Positions 17,677 through 25,779 are shown, counted from the first letter of the stretch. The stretch: 64,000 nucleotides of DNA from Streptomyces spinosisporus (GCF_022698145.1 NZ_JALDAX010000008.1:1-64000), one strand, 5' to 3'. Notes: generated from the letters alone by a model not told the origin. Program-made: numbers and translations.

Positions 17677-18035
17677 ATGTAGTCGGCGATCTCGCCCAGT
17701 CGGTCGGGGTCGGAGGCGGTGTCCGCGTCGGTGATCACCCGGACCGGGCCGTTGTCGCCGAGGTCGATCTCGACGACCTCGTTGTCCAGTCGGCCGGTGA
17801 CCGCGGCGGCGATGACCAGGGCGGCCTCGTCGCGGACCTCCTGCGACAGGCCGTCCCCCTGGTCGCCCTCCAGTGCGAAGTCCACGGCGGGCAGCCGCTG
17901 TTCCTCCAGCGCGCGCAGGACCGGCTCGACCACGCCGAGCAGCTGGCGGTAGTCCTCCGTGTCCATCCGGGCGCGCAGGAGACCGAGATAGAGGTCGACG
18001 GGCCGGTGCTCCGGTGGAAACTCGGATTCGTTCAT
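17604..18035 (-). CDS. Hypothetical protein, acidic, about 143 residues
   Basis: I do not recognise the family. The protein is acidic and helical with an N-terminal MNESEFPPEHRPVDLYLGLLRARM and a central region with DEAALVIAAAVTGRLDNEVVEIDLGD. It has no signal peptide or membrane segment and ends DEELRGIAEASGLPTDF. The start at ATG 18035 is chosen because the upstream in-frame codons look unlike protein; no strong ribosome site is visible. Its C-terminal 20 or so codons are duplicated downstream at 17410-17480. It is convergent with the FUSC gene and 72 bp from DUF1206, on the same strand. Confidence 0.6.
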   Translation of the reverse strand: MNESEFPPEHRPVDLYLGLLRARMDTEDYRQLLGVVEPVLRALEEQRLPAVDFALEGDQGDGLSQEVRDEAALVIAAAVTGRLDNEVVEIDLGDNGPVRVITDADTASDPDRLGEIADYIRARHHQDEELRGIAEASGLPTDF

Positions 18036-18107
18036 CCGGACCGTGTGCCCAATCCTGCGCGTATCAGACACGGTCCCCATGCGTGTCGGACGCGATCGCC
18101 CCGCACA

Positions 18108-18947
18108 TCAGACCCGGCGCCAGCGGGCCATGGCGAACGAGAACAGCCCGAACAGGACGAGACCGGCCGCGACACAGACCAGCAACGCCGGGCCGAGCGG
18201 GGTGTGCGCGAACGAGCGCAGGGTGTCGTCCATGCCCTTGGCCCGGTCCGGTGCGTAGTCGACGGCGGCGCGCACGGCGAAGGCCCCCGCGGCGGTGAAC
18301 ACCAGCCCGCGTGCCACCCCGCCGCCCACACCGGTGATGTCCACCAGCCGCCGGGACCACCGGGACATCTCGCCGCGCTTGAGTTCGTCGTGGTAGGAGC
18401 GGCGTATCGCCCCTACGGCGATCCAAACACCGGCCACGGCGACGCCGGCGCCGACCGCGCCCACGAGCCACTGCCCGGCGGGCAGGTCCAGGGCGCGTGC
18501 CGTGATGTCACGGGACCGCTGGTCGCTGGATCCGGTGCCGCCGCCGTGCGGGCCGGCCGCGAACATCAGCACGGAGTAGGCGACGACCACGTAGAAGACG
18601 AAGCGGCCGGCCGCGAGCAGCCGCTTGCGTGCCGTACGGCCGTCGGGCCCGACCGAGCCGAAGACGGCCTCGGAGAGCCGCCACACCGCCATGCCGGCCA
18701 GCCCGAGGCCCAGGGCCCACAGCAGGACGGCGCCGAGCGGCTGGCGGGCGAGTGTGTCGACGGCGCCGCCCTGGTCGGCCTGCTTGCCGGTGTCACCGAA
18801 GGCGATCTGCAGAGCGAGGACGCCGACCACCAGATAGATCGCGCCGCGTGCGCTGAGCCCCGCCCGGGCGGCGCCCTCCGTCACCGAGCCGCGTGCCGCC
18901 CTCTTCGCTTCGAGCCCGCTGGTCCGCGCCATGGCACTCGCGTTCAT
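18108..18947 (-). CDS. DUF1206 family membrane protein
   Basis: A 279-residue membrane protein made of three similar two-helix units: ARGAIYLVVGVLALQIAFG with AVLLWALGLGLAGMAVWRL, then RFVFYVVVAYSVLMFAAG with LVGAVGAGVAVAGVWIAVGAI, then GLVFTAAGAFAVRAAVDY with ALLVCVAAGLVLFGLFSFAM. This threefold repeat defines DUF1206; no biochemical function is known. ATG 18947 has GGAGG 5 bp upstream. A hairpin lies just before the ribosome site (18964-18996). The gene is downstream of the sigma factor and DUF5133, but a strong terminator hairpin separates them. Confidence 0.85.
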   Translation of the reverse strand: MNASAMARTSGLEAKRAARGSVTEGAARAGLSARGAIYLVVGVLALQIAFGDTGKQADQGGAVDTLARQPLGAVLLWALGLGLAGMAVWRLSEAVFGSVGPDGRTARKRLLAAGRFVFYVVVAYSVLMFAAGPHGGGTGSSDQRSRDITARALDLPAGQWLVGAVGAGVAVAGVWIAVGAIRRSYHDELKRGEMSRWSRRLVDITGVGGGVARGLVFTAAGAFAVRAAVDYAPDRAKGMDDTLRSFAHTPLGPALLVCVAAGLVLFGLFSFAMARWRRV

Positions 18948-18963
18948 GTGCACCTCCCCGAAT

Positions 18964-18996
18964 CCGGAGGGACCCGCCGTCGGCCGGTCCCTCCGG
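18964..18996 (-). promoter_or_regulatory. Hairpin in the DUF1206 leader
   Basis: CCGGAGGGACC (18964-18974) and GGTCCCTCCGG (18986-18996) form a perfect 11 bp stem with an 11 nt loop. It ends 6-7 bp from the GGAGG ribosome site of the DUF1206 gene, so it could affect initiation or protect the 5' end. Role not shown. Confidence 0.4.
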
Positions 18997-19084
18997 AGTG
19001 CCGTCATGTCCTGCGCATACGCGTGCCCCGCAATCCGCGGTCCACCGCACGACTTGTGCGCCCCCGTGCTTCTCTCCGAACAGA

Positions 19085-19119
19085 GCGCGGCGCGGAGTGC
19101 CGAACACTCCGCGCCGCGC
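19085..19119 (-). terminator. Terminator hairpin after the sigma/DUF5133 unit
   Basis: GCGCGGCGCGGAGTG (19085-19099) and CACTCCGCGCCGCGC (19105-19119) form a perfect 15 bp stem with a 5 nt loop, 13 bp after the DUF5133 stop on the minus strand. There is no U tract, which is common for Streptomyces terminators. Confidence 0.75.
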
Positions 19120-19132
19120 ACCGTGAAGGTCA

Positions 19133-19366
19133 CTACACCTTGATCTGCTTCGCTTCCACCGGGGCCTCGGACGTGGCCGCCAGCATCGCGTGTGCGGCGT
19201 CCAGGGCCTGCCGGATGTCGCGTGTGCCGGTCGACACGCACAGCGTGTAGGCGAGGTCCTGCGCCCGCGGGCCGACCCGGCCCGTACCCGTCTCGGCGTC
19301 CTCGGCCCGTGCCGACTCGTACTCCTCGACGAGTCTGCGCAGGACGGCGGGATGAGGCATCAGCAT
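19133..19366 (-). CDS. DUF5133 family small protein
   Basis: A 77-residue protein starting MLMPHPAVLRRLVEEYESAR, the usual opening of the Streptomyces DUF5133 family. The rest is helical (DLAYTLCVSTGTRDIRQALDAAHAML). No function is established. ATG 19366 has AGGAG 9 bp upstream; a second ATG two codons later is possible. It starts 31 bp after the sigma-factor stop on the same strand and is probably co-transcribed with it. That would place it in the stress regulon. Confidence 0.8.
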   Translation of the reverse strand: MLMPHPAVLRRLVEEYESARAEDAETGTGRVGPRAQDLAYTLCVSTGTRDIRQALDAAHAMLAATSEAPVEAKQIKV

Positions 19367-19397
19367 CGTGCGGTACTCCTGGTTCGCTCGGGGTGGG

Positions 19398-20249
19398 TCA
19401 TGCCTCGGTGGTCCGTCCGCGCCGGTTCCGCTGTCCCAGCGCCTCGGCGCGCACCCGGGCGCAGCTGCGGCTGATGAGCCGGGAGACGTGCATCTGGGAG
19501 ATGCCGAGCTGGTCGGCTATGCGGCTCTGCGTCATGTCCTCGAAGTAGCGCATGTAGAGAATGGCGCGCTCGCGCTCGGGCAGGTGGCGCAGGCCTTCCT
19601 TGGCGGACTCGCGGTCGATCACGATGTCGTACGAGGAGTCCGACGTGCCGAGCGTGTCCGCGAGGCTGTAGCCGTCGTCGTCGCGGGAGAGTTCGGCGTC
19701 CAGCGAGAGGGTGCTGTAGCTTTCGAGCGCCTCCAGGCCGGTGTTCACCTCGTCCTCGGTGAGCCCGGTGTGGGCGGCGAGGTCGGCGGGGGTGGGTTCG
19801 GGGGCGCCCGGGGTCTGGATGAGGTCGCGGCGGGCGACGCGTACTTTGTTGCGCAGTTCCTGCACCCGGCGGGGCACCCGCAGGGCCCACATCCGGTCGC
19901 GGAAGTGCCGCTTGATCTCGCCGGTGACGGTGGGCACGGCGTAGCTCTCGAAGGCGCCGCGTTCGGGGTCGAACCGGTCTATCGCCTTGACCAGGCCGAG
20001 CGCGGCGACCTGGCGAAGGTCTTCGAGGGACTCGCCGCGGTCGCGGAAGCGGCCGGCGATCCGGTGGGCCATGGGCAGCCACGCCTTGGTGAGTTCGTCC
20101 CGCACCGCGTCCCGCTCGGGGCCGTTGTCCAGGGTGGCGAGGCGGGCGAAGAGCTGGGCCGTGTCCGGTGCGTCGTCGTGCCGTCGCCCCTTCTGGGCGA
20201 CCGATCGGGCCTGCGTGGCGGGCGTGCTTGCCGACGTGTCGATGAGCAT
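19398..20249 (-). CDS. RNA polymerase sigma factor, SigB/SigF/SigG subfamily
   Basis: A 283-residue group 3 sigma factor. Region 2 contains GESLEDLRQVAALGLVKAIDRF and FESYAVPTVTGEIKRHFRD, region 3 contains VPRRVQELRNKV with LTEDEVNTGLEALE, and region 4 contains LPERERAILYMRYFEDMTQSRIA with helix-turn-helix ISQMHVSRLISR. These are typical of the Streptomyces sigma-B/F/G/K/L/M/N group, controlled by anti-sigma ATPases and STAS antagonists. All needed partners lie in this window. ATG 20249 has AGGAG 9 bp upstream. A sigma-B-like promoter at 20382-20406 suggests autoregulation. Which paralogue it is (SigB, SigM or another) cannot be settled from the sequence alone. Confidence 0.93.
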   Translation of the reverse strand: MLIDTSASTPATQARSVAQKGRRHDDAPDTAQLFARLATLDNGPERDAVRDELTKAWLPMAHRIAGRFRDRGESLEDLRQVAALGLVKAIDRFDPERGAFESYAVPTVTGEIKRHFRDRMWALRVPRRVQELRNKVRVARRDLIQTPGAPEPTPADLAAHTGLTEDEVNTGLEALESYSTLSLDAELSRDDDGYSLADTLGTSDSSYDIVIDRESAKEGLRHLPERERAILYMRYFEDMTQSRIADQLGISQMHVSRLISRSCARVRAEALGQRNRRGRTTEA

Positions 20250-20381
20250 GCGGAATCGCTCCTGAACGAGGGGGTCAGGGACTTACCGCGGGAACGTGGA
20301 CGCCCGGACCGACAGAAGGGGGCCCGGGGCAGCCATGCCGCTCCCGCTGGCGCGCCTCCGGTCCGAAGCACGAACCTCCGT

Positions 20382-20406
20382 ATGCCCTCACCCCGCAGGA
20401 CCAAAC
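20382..20406 (-). promoter_or_regulatory. Possible sigma-B-like autoregulatory promoter of the sigma gene
   Basis: Read on the minus strand: GTTT (20406-20403), 15 bp, GGGCAT (20387-20382). The consensus is GNNT, 14-16 bp, GGGTAC/T, so one -10 base differs. The predicted start near 20375 leaves a leader of about 125 nt before ATG 20249. Confidence 0.4.
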
Positions 20407-20430
20407 ACATATGCCGAAATGGAACGAAAG

Positions 20431-20874
20431 TCAGCGCAGCGGGACGACGGCGGTGATGCACTTGCCGCCCGCGGGCAGCTCGGCCACGCGGACGTCGCGG
20501 GCCAGCCGGCACACGATGGGCCAGCCGTGTCCGCCGACCCGCTGCCGCCGCAGCAGGTCCGCGTTGTCCCTGGCGACGGGCAGCCGGTCGCTGCGGTCGC
20601 ACACCGAGACGCGCACGCCGCTGCCGAGGACGTCGACGCGGAAGTCGGTGACGCCGCCGCCGTGCAGGATCGCGTTGGTCGTCAGTTCGGAGACGACGAG
20701 CAGGGCGTCGTCGAGGGCGGCCGGGTCGCAGCGGGTGCAGGTGGTCCGGAAGCGTTCGGCGACCGCTCGCTCCACCGCCCTTCGCGCGTCGGCAGGTTTG
20801 CACGACCGCGGTGGCATGGTCCGCTGTGCGCCCGGTCGACGGAGGGTGGATTCGGTCGTGTGCTCCTCGCACAT
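20431..20874 (-). CDS. RsbW-like ATP-binding protein (anti-sigma/serine kinase candidate)
   Basis: A 147-residue GHKL ATPase. N-box VVSELTTNAILHGGG, G1 motif VCDRSDRLPVARD and lid motif RVGGHGWPIVCRLARD are readable, ending in GGKCITAVVPLR. ATG 20874 has GGGAG 8 bp upstream. Its immediate position upstream of the sigma gene, on the same strand, makes it the best anti-sigma candidate for that factor. The 180 bp between them contains a separate promoter match, so they need not be one transcript. It has the same layout as the ATPase at 7708-8160. Confidence 0.82.
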   Translation of the reverse strand: MCEEHTTESTLRRPGAQRTMPPRSCKPADARRAVERAVAERFRTTCTRCDPAALDDALLVVSELTTNAILHGGGVTDFRVDVLGSGVRVSVCDRSDRLPVARDNADLLRRQRVGGHGWPIVCRLARDVRVAELPAGGKCITAVVPLR

Positions 20875-21142
20875 CGCCTGGCTCCCTGTGATCGCTGGTG
20901 AGCCGGCTTGCTCATGCGGGGGGAAGCGAAGCCGGATCCGGTCCCGCCCGCGGTCGTCGCCGTGTCCGGACGTCGTCCTCACGGACACGTGATTCCCCCG
21001 CCCGTTCGCGGCGGTTGTGCCCACCGCCGCGCGAGCACCGCGGGCTCTGTTGTTCGGCTCACCTGCCGCGGCCCCCTCAAACCTTCCGCCGGACACGGAA
21101 ACTCCCGGCCATCACGGTGCTCTTGGCGGGTACGCGAATGTC

Positions 21143-21364
21143 ATGACGGATGTCGTGGACTCGGACGAGCTGCTTCGGCGCATCCAGCGCGCACGCGACT
21201 GTGCCCGGCAGGAGGAGGAGACGTGGCGGGCACGGGGCGAGGGCCTGCGCGCGACCGATCCGGAGGCCGCACGCGAGGCCTCGGTGCGGACCGTCGCCTA
21301 TGAGGCGGTGCTCAGGGTGCTGGACGAGATCGTGACCCCGGGCGAACACACCGCACAGGACTGA
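21143..21364 (+). CDS. Small hypothetical protein, 73 residues
   Basis: I do not recognise the family. The product is charged and helical (DELLRRIQRARDCARQEEETWRARG) and ends EYTVL-free in DEIVTPGEHTAQD. No membrane segment is present. ATG 21143 lacks a clear ribosome site. GGGTAC at 21128-21133 looks like a sigma-B-type -10 box and would give a nearly leaderless transcript, but I could not find a GNNT box at the right distance. The coding call rests on codon composition and on fitting the space without overlapping neighbours. Confidence 0.55.
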   Translation: MTDVVDSDELLRRIQRARDCARQEEETWRARGEGLRATDPEAAREASVRTVAYEAVLRVLDEIVTPGEHTAQD

Positions 21365-21420
21365 CGTCCGGGCGGCCCGGTCCCCGATTGGCTCTGTCCC
21401 GGCCGGGAACCCGGGTGCGC

Positions 21421-22908
21421 ATGGTGACAGATCACAGCCGTGCACCCGTACTGGAGGCCCTCGTCGACTACCACCGCCGCAAGCGGCTGGCGTTCACGCC
21501 GCCGGGCCACAAACAGGCACGCGGCGCGGACCCCGCCGTACGCGAGGTGCTCGGTGACGCGGTCTTCCTCGGTGACGTTTTGGCGTCGGGCGGACTGGAC
21601 GACCGGCTCACCCGGGGCCGGGTCCTGGAACGGGCCGAGGAGCTGATGGCCGACGCGGTGCACGCCGAGGACACGTTCTTCACCACGTGCGGCAGCTCCC
21701 TGTCCGTCAAGGCGGCCATGCTGTCCGTCGCGGGCCCGCACGAGAAGTTGCTGATCGGGCGGGACGCGCACAAGTCGGTCGTGTCGGGGCTGATCCTGGC
21801 GGGTATCGAGCCGGTCTGGGTCGAGCCGCGCTGGGACGCGCGGCTCCATATCGCCCATCCTCCCTCCGCCGAGGACTTCGAGTCGGCCTTCGACGCCCAT
21901 CCCGACGCGAAGGGTGCGCTGGTCACCAGCCCGACGCCGTACGGTGCCTGCGCCGCGCTGGCGGAGATCGCCGAGGTCTGCCACCGGCGCTCGCGCCCTC
22001 TGGTGGTGGACGAGGCCTGGGGCGCCCATCTGCCGTTCCACCCCGACCTGCCGACCTGGGCGATGGACGCCGGCGCCGACATCTGCGTGACGAGCATCCA
22101 CAAGATGGGCAGTGGGCTGGAGCAGGGCTCCGTCTTCCACCGGCGCGGCGAACTCGTTCCGGTGGACGTGCTGAAGACACGGGCGGACCTGCTCGGCACC
22201 ACCAGCCCGTCGGTGCTGATCTACGCCGGGATGGACGGCTGGCGCCGTCAGATGGCGCTGCACGGGCGGGACCTCATGGGCGCCGCACTGGACCTGGCGG
22301 CCGAGGTCCGGGCGGCGATCGAGGAGATCGACGGGATGCACGTCCACGACCGCGCCGACTTCTGCGGCGAGGGGCTGGCCGACGACTTCGATCCGCTGCC
22401 CGTGATCATCGACATCGCCGGGCTCGGCATCACCGGGTTCCGGGCCGCGGACTGGTTGCGGGACAACCGGTCCCTGGACGCGCATCTCGTCGACCACCGC
22501 CGCATCGGCGCGCAGATCACGCACGCCGACGACCGCGGGACGGCCGACGAACTGCTCGCCGCGCTCAAGGATCTGGCGCGTGCCGCGCCGGGGCTCGCGG
22601 CCGGCCCGCGGGTCGACGTGCCGTCGCCGGCCGAGCTGCGCATGGCACAGGCCCTGCCGCCCCGGGACGCCTTCTTCGGTCCCACCGAGGACGTGCCCGC
22701 CGAGGACGCCGAGGGCCGGGTCGCAGCGGAGATGATCACACCGTATCCGCCCGGGATCCCGGCCGTCCTGCCGGGCGAGCGGCTGACCGCTCCGGTGCTG
22801 CGGTATCTGCGCACCGGCCTGGACGCGGGTATGCACCTGCCCGACCCGACCGATCCGACGCTCGCCACGATCAGGGTGGTGGCGTCCGATCAAGAGGCCG
22901 CGGAGTGA
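21421..22908 (+). CDS. PLP-dependent Orn/Lys/Arg decarboxylase-like protein (fold type I)
   Basis: A 495-residue protein of the short, wing-domain-lacking Orn/Lys/Arg decarboxylase group. The entry motif reads FTPPGHKQARGADP. The cofactor region has FFTTCGSSLSVKAAML, VDEAWGAHLPFHP (phosphate/pyridine contacts), and the Schiff-base lysine in SIHKMGSGLEQGS, about residue 228. The C-terminal domain ends MHLPDPTDPTLATIRVV. It should decarboxylate a basic amino acid, but the substrate cannot be read. Start ATG 21421 is not backed by a strong ribosome site; the PLP domain begins soon after it. It is 56 bp after the small hypothetical gene, on the same strand. Confidence 0.85.
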   Translation: MVTDHSRAPVLEALVDYHRRKRLAFTPPGHKQARGADPAVREVLGDAVFLGDVLASGGLDDRLTRGRVLERAEELMADAVHAEDTFFTTCGSSLSVKAAMLSVAGPHEKLLIGRDAHKSVVSGLILAGIEPVWVEPRWDARLHIAHPPSAEDFESAFDAHPDAKGALVTSPTPYGACAALAEIAEVCHRRSRPLVVDEAWGAHLPFHPDLPTWAMDAGADICVTSIHKMGSGLEQGSVFHRRGELVPVDVLKTRADLLGTTSPSVLIYAGMDGWRRQMALHGRDLMGAALDLAAEVRAAIEEIDGMHVHDRADFCGEGLADDFDPLPVIIDIAGLGITGFRAADWLRDNRSLDAHLVDHRRIGAQITHADDRGTADELLAALKDLARAAPGLAAGPRVDVPSPAELRMAQALPPRDAFFGPTEDVPAEDAEGRVAAEMITPYPPGIPAVLPGERLTAPVLRYLRTGLDAGMHLPDPTDPTLATIRVVASDQEAAE

Positions 22909-22918
22909 AACGGGTCAC

Positions 22919-22937
22919 GTAACCGGCTCCCGGTTAC
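22919..22937. promoter_or_regulatory. Perfect palindrome after the decarboxylase gene
   Basis: GTAACCGG (22919-22926), a CTC loop, then CCGGTTAC (22930-22937). It lies 10 bp after the decarboxylase stop and has no U tract. It could be a terminator stem or an operator for the transcript that may start downstream. Confidence 0.45.
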
Positions 22938-23051
22938 CCAAAAGTCAGGTTGATGGTTTAGCGTTCATCCATACGTGGTGACGGAGTCGACCGTACCGTC
23001 CTCCGCCGCCACCGCTTACGGCCCTGGCTGGTCTCCCCCGTCCAGCCAGGG
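22938..23051 (+). ncRNA. Candidate small RNA in the 301 bp gene-free stretch 22909-23209
   Basis: The stretch has no convincing reading frame. It holds a TTGATG box (22950-22955) with possible -10 boxes near 22970-22977, then C-rich sequence and a strong intrinsic terminator. A 5 bp stem, CCGTA with TACGG, would enclose a C-rich loop before the terminator hairpin, whose loop also contains a CCCCC run. Two C-rich loops recall actinobacterial 6C RNAs, but I cannot show that it belongs to that family. It might equally be just the decarboxylase 3' region. Confidence 0.35.
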
Positions 23052-23057
23052 CTTTTT
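23022..23057 (+). terminator. Intrinsic terminator
   Basis: CCCTGGCTGG (23022-23031) and CCAGCCAGGG (23042-23051) form a perfect 10 bp stem with a 10 nt loop, followed by CTTTTTC. It is the most classical rho-independent terminator in the window. Confidence 0.85.
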
Positions 23058-23209
23058 CATGCCCGCCGGGAGTTGGGCGGCGTCCTGTGAAGTTTCGCGG
23101 ACGATTTCGGCGGGAACTGCCGTACGCCGAGGTGCCCGGGGCCTCCACAGCAGCTGAAATGGGCGTAGGGAAAGCACCGCAACCGATCGTCGGCGAGGAG
23201 CCCCGCGTC

Positions 23210-23662
23210 ATGACCAAAGCGATCAAACTGCTGACCGCCCTCCCCCCGCCCCAGCGCCAGAGCCTGATGACGCTCGCGCGCGAGGTCTCCTTCCCCGAGG
23301 ACACCCGGATCTTCGAGGCGGGAGGCAGGGCCGACCGCTTCTGGGTCATCCGCTCGGGCGCCGTCTCCCTCAGCCAGCAGGTCAACTCGCTGCAGCGGGT
23401 GACCGTCGCGAGCCTCGGCGCGGGCGATCTGCTGGGCTGGTCCTGGCTGTTCCCGCCGCACGAGTGGGACTTCGGCGCGGAGGCCTTCAGCCCCGTACGC
23501 GCCTACGAGTTCGACGCCGCGGCCGTGCTGCGGCTGTGCGAGGAGGACACCCAGCTCGGTCTGTCGCTGGTCCGCAGTGTCGCCGAGATCCTCGCGCACC
23601 GTCTGGAGACCACCCGCGGCAAGCTCATGGAACACGCGAGCCGGGGGCGCAGCATCCTCTAG
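23210..23662 (+). CDS. Cyclic nucleotide-binding domain protein (Crp/Fnr-like, no DNA-binding domain)
   Basis: A 150-residue protein that is almost entirely one cNMP-binding beta-barrel: EVSFPEDTRIFEAGGRADRF, WVIRSGAVSLSQQ and LGAGDLLGWSWLFPPHEW, ending in a helix (LVRSVAEILAHRLETT). It has no helix-turn-helix. The canonical phosphate cassette (GELA...RxA) is replaced by GDLLGWSW, so cAMP binding is doubtful. ATG 23210 has AGGAG 9 bp upstream. It converges with the MFS gene. A histidine kinase with the same sensor type occurs at 45996, but no direct link is visible. Confidence 0.8.
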   Translation: MTKAIKLLTALPPPQRQSLMTLAREVSFPEDTRIFEAGGRADRFWVIRSGAVSLSQQVNSLQRVTVASLGAGDLLGWSWLFPPHEWDFGAEAFSPVRAYEFDAAAVLRLCEEDTQLGLSLVRSVAEILAHRLETTRGKLMEHASRGRSIL

Positions 23663-23678
23663 GCCCGCACGCGGGGAC

Positions 23679-24974
23679 TCAGATGCGGTAGCGGCGCAGC
23701 GCCGGGACCGCCGCGGCCAGGGCCAGCATCACGGCGACGACTAGGACGCCGCCGCCCGCCACCGCCGCGCGCGGTCCGAACGCCGAGCCGGCGGTGCCGT
23801 GCAGCACGTCGGCCAGGCGCGGCCCGCCCGCGACGACGACCGTGAAGACGCCCTGCATACGGCCGCGCATCTCGTCGGTGGCCGCGGACAGCAGAATGGC
23901 CCCGCGGAAGACCATCGAGACCATGTCGGCGAGACCGGCCAGGGCCAGGAAGGCGGCCGCGATCCACAGATTGCCGCTGAGCCCGAAGCCGGTGATCGCG
24001 ACGCCCCAGGCGACGACCGCGCCGATCACCATCCAGCCGTGCCGGCGGGCCCGGGAGAAGGTGCCGGAGAACAGCCCGCCCAGCACGGCGCCGATGGGGA
24101 TCGCCGCGAACAGCAGGCCGAGCGCGAGCCCTTCGCCGAAGGGGCGGTAGGTCTCGGCGGCGAGCTGCGGGAACAGGGCGCGGGGCATGCCGAAGACCAT
24201 CGCGACGATGTCGGCGAGGAAGGACAGCAGCAGCACCTTGTGCATGGAGATGTAGCGGAAGCCCTCGACGATCGCGCGGACCCCGGCCCGCGCCGCCTTG
24301 CCGGCCAGCGGTGGCAGGGAGGGCAGCTTGTAGACGGCCCACACCGTCACGCACAGCGCGAGGGCGTCGATGAGATACAGCTCGGGCAGGCCGATGACCG
24401 GTATCAGCACACCGGCCAGCAGCGGTCCCACGACCTGGCCGGTCTGCATGACGGTCGAGCCCAGGGCGTTGGCGGCGGGCAGCTGGGCCTCGGGCACCAG
24501 GCGGGCGATCGAGGCGGTGCGGGCCGGGGCGTTGAGACCCCAGAACGCCTGCTGCATCGCGAGCAGGACCATCAGCGCGGCCACCGACTCCAGTCCGGTG
24601 ATCGCCTGCACCCAGAACAGCAGCGAGGTGAGGGCGATCCCGGAGTTGGTGAGCAGCAGCAGCTTGCGGCGGTCCATGCTGTCGGCGATCGCGCCGCCCC
24701 ACAGCGCGAACACGATCAGCGGCACCAGACCGGCCAGGCTCGCGGCGCCGACCCACGCCGAGGAGCCGGTGATGTCGTAGATCTGCTTGGGCACGGCGAC
24801 CGCGGTGAGCTGGCTGCCGACGGCGGTGACGATGGTCGAGGACCACAGCCGGCGGTAGGCCGGGATGCTCAGCGGGCGGGTGTCCATGGCCCAGCGGCGC
24901 CAGCCGCGCCGGGGCGGGTCGACCGCGACGGGGTCCGTGGTCTTCGGGTCCGTACTGCTCTCGCTGGTGTCCAC
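23679..24974 (-). CDS. MFS transporter (EntS/MFS_3-type exporter)
   Basis: A 431-residue transporter with about 12 hydrophobic segments. The cytoplasmic loop between helices 2 and 3 reads GGAIADSMDRRKLLL, the normal MFS signature. Features such as NALGSTVMQTGQVVGPLLAGVL and RYISMHKVLLLSFLADIVAM place it with the enterobactin exporter-like group. The substrate is unknown. GTG 24974 has AGGA 7-8 bp upstream. The lysE gene lies 121 bp upstream on the same strand. Confidence 0.87.
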   Translation of the reverse strand: MDTSESSTDPKTTDPVAVDPPRRGWRRWAMDTRPLSIPAYRRLWSSTIVTAVGSQLTAVAVPKQIYDITGSSAWVGAASLAGLVPLIVFALWGGAIADSMDRRKLLLLTNSGIALTSLLFWVQAITGLESVAALMVLLAMQQAFWGLNAPARTASIARLVPEAQLPAANALGSTVMQTGQVVGPLLAGVLIPVIGLPELYLIDALALCVTVWAVYKLPSLPPLAGKAARAGVRAIVEGFRYISMHKVLLLSFLADIVAMVFGMPRALFPQLAAETYRPFGEGLALGLLFAAIPIGAVLGGLFSGTFSRARRHGWMVIGAVVAWGVAITGFGLSGNLWIAAAFLALAGLADMVSMVFRGAILLSAATDEMRGRMQGVFTVVVAGGPRLADVLHGTAGSAFGPRAAVAGGGVLVVAVMLALAAAVPALRRYRI

Positions 24975-25095
24975 GACCGTCCTGGTTGCTTGCTACATCT
25001 ATCGGTTCGGGCTCCACTATCGCAGCACCGGCGGGCAGTTCGGGACACGCGTGCCCGGATGCTGGACGCCGGGCCCGGTCGTTACGCCCCGGCCG

Positions 25096-25713
25096 TCACG
25101 CCCTGACGATCAGCAGGGTGCCGAGCGTGAGCATGGTCGCGGCCACCAGTCCGTCCAGCACGCGCCAGGCGGCCGGCCGGGCCAGGAAGCGGCCGAGCGC
25201 CCTGCCGCCGAAGCCGAGCGCCACGAACCAGCACAGGCTGGCGAGGGCCGCGCCGAGGCCGAACGTCCAGCGCAGCGCGCCGCGGTCGGCGGCGATCGAG
25301 CCGAGCAGGAACACGGTGTCGAGATAGACGTGGGGGTTGAGCCAGGTCAGCGCCAGACACGTGAGCACGGCCCGCTTGCGCGAGCCCGCCGGGTCGCCCT
25401 CGGTGCGCAGGGCGTCGCCGCCGGGCCGCAGCACGCGCCGGGCAGCGAGGACGCCGTAGCAGAGCAGGAAGGCGCCGCCCACCCAGCCGACCACGGTCAG
25501 CGCCTCGGGCCAGGCGACCACCACGGCGCCGACCCCGCCGACGCCGAGCGCTATCAGCAGCGCGTCGGACAGGGCGCAGATGCCGACCACCGCGAGGACG
25601 GCGTCGCGGCGGATGCCCTGGCACAGCACGAAGGCGTTCTGGGCTCCGATGGCGACGATGAGCGAGAGGCCGGTGCCGAAGCCGGCGACGGTGGTGGTCA
25701 AGGCGTTTGTCAT
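25096..25713 (-). CDS. lysE: LysE/ArgO family basic amino acid exporter
   Basis: A 205-residue protein with six hydrophobic segments. The family signature is at the start: GLSLIVAIGAQNAFVLCQGIRR, and the middle contains TWLNPHVYLDTVFLLGS, where the Asn-Pro pair is conserved. LysE and ArgO export lysine and/or arginine. It is divergent from a LysR-type gene with the same layout as lysE/lysG of Corynebacterium, and a palindrome lies between the two genes. Export of the basic amino acids would prevent growth arrest during peptide utilisation. Confidence 0.9.
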   Translation of the reverse strand: MTNALTTTVAGFGTGLSLIVAIGAQNAFVLCQGIRRDAVLAVVGICALSDALLIALGVGGVGAVVVAWPEALTVVGWVGGAFLLCYGVLAARRVLRPGGDALRTEGDPAGSRKRAVLTCLALTWLNPHVYLDTVFLLGSIAADRGALRWTFGLGAALASLCWFVALGFGGRALGRFLARPAAWRVLDGLVAATMLTLGTLLIVRA

Positions 25714-25746
25714 GCCGTTGACGCTATGGAAGCGGAGTTCTGACGT

Positions 25747-25778
25747 ACAGCTAAAGATTCTTACGTATCCTTAGCTGT
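25747..25778. promoter_or_regulatory. LysR-type operator between lysE and its regulator
   Basis: ACAGCTAA (25747-25754) and TTAGCTGT (25771-25778) are perfect inverted arms with a 16 bp AT-rich spacer. The right arm ends one base before GTG 25780, so there is no room for a ribosome site. The regulator is probably leaderless or repressed by its own product here. Confidence 0.65.
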
Positions 25779-25779
25779 C

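Noticed and set aside
19133..19241. Extension of the DUF1206 gene upstream to 19241
   Set aside because: The extra residues cross the terminator hairpin and DUF5133; ATG 18947 has a good ribosome site.
22938..23051. A tRNA gene
   Set aside because: No cloverleaf or T-loop sequence; the terminator and C-rich loops do not fit.
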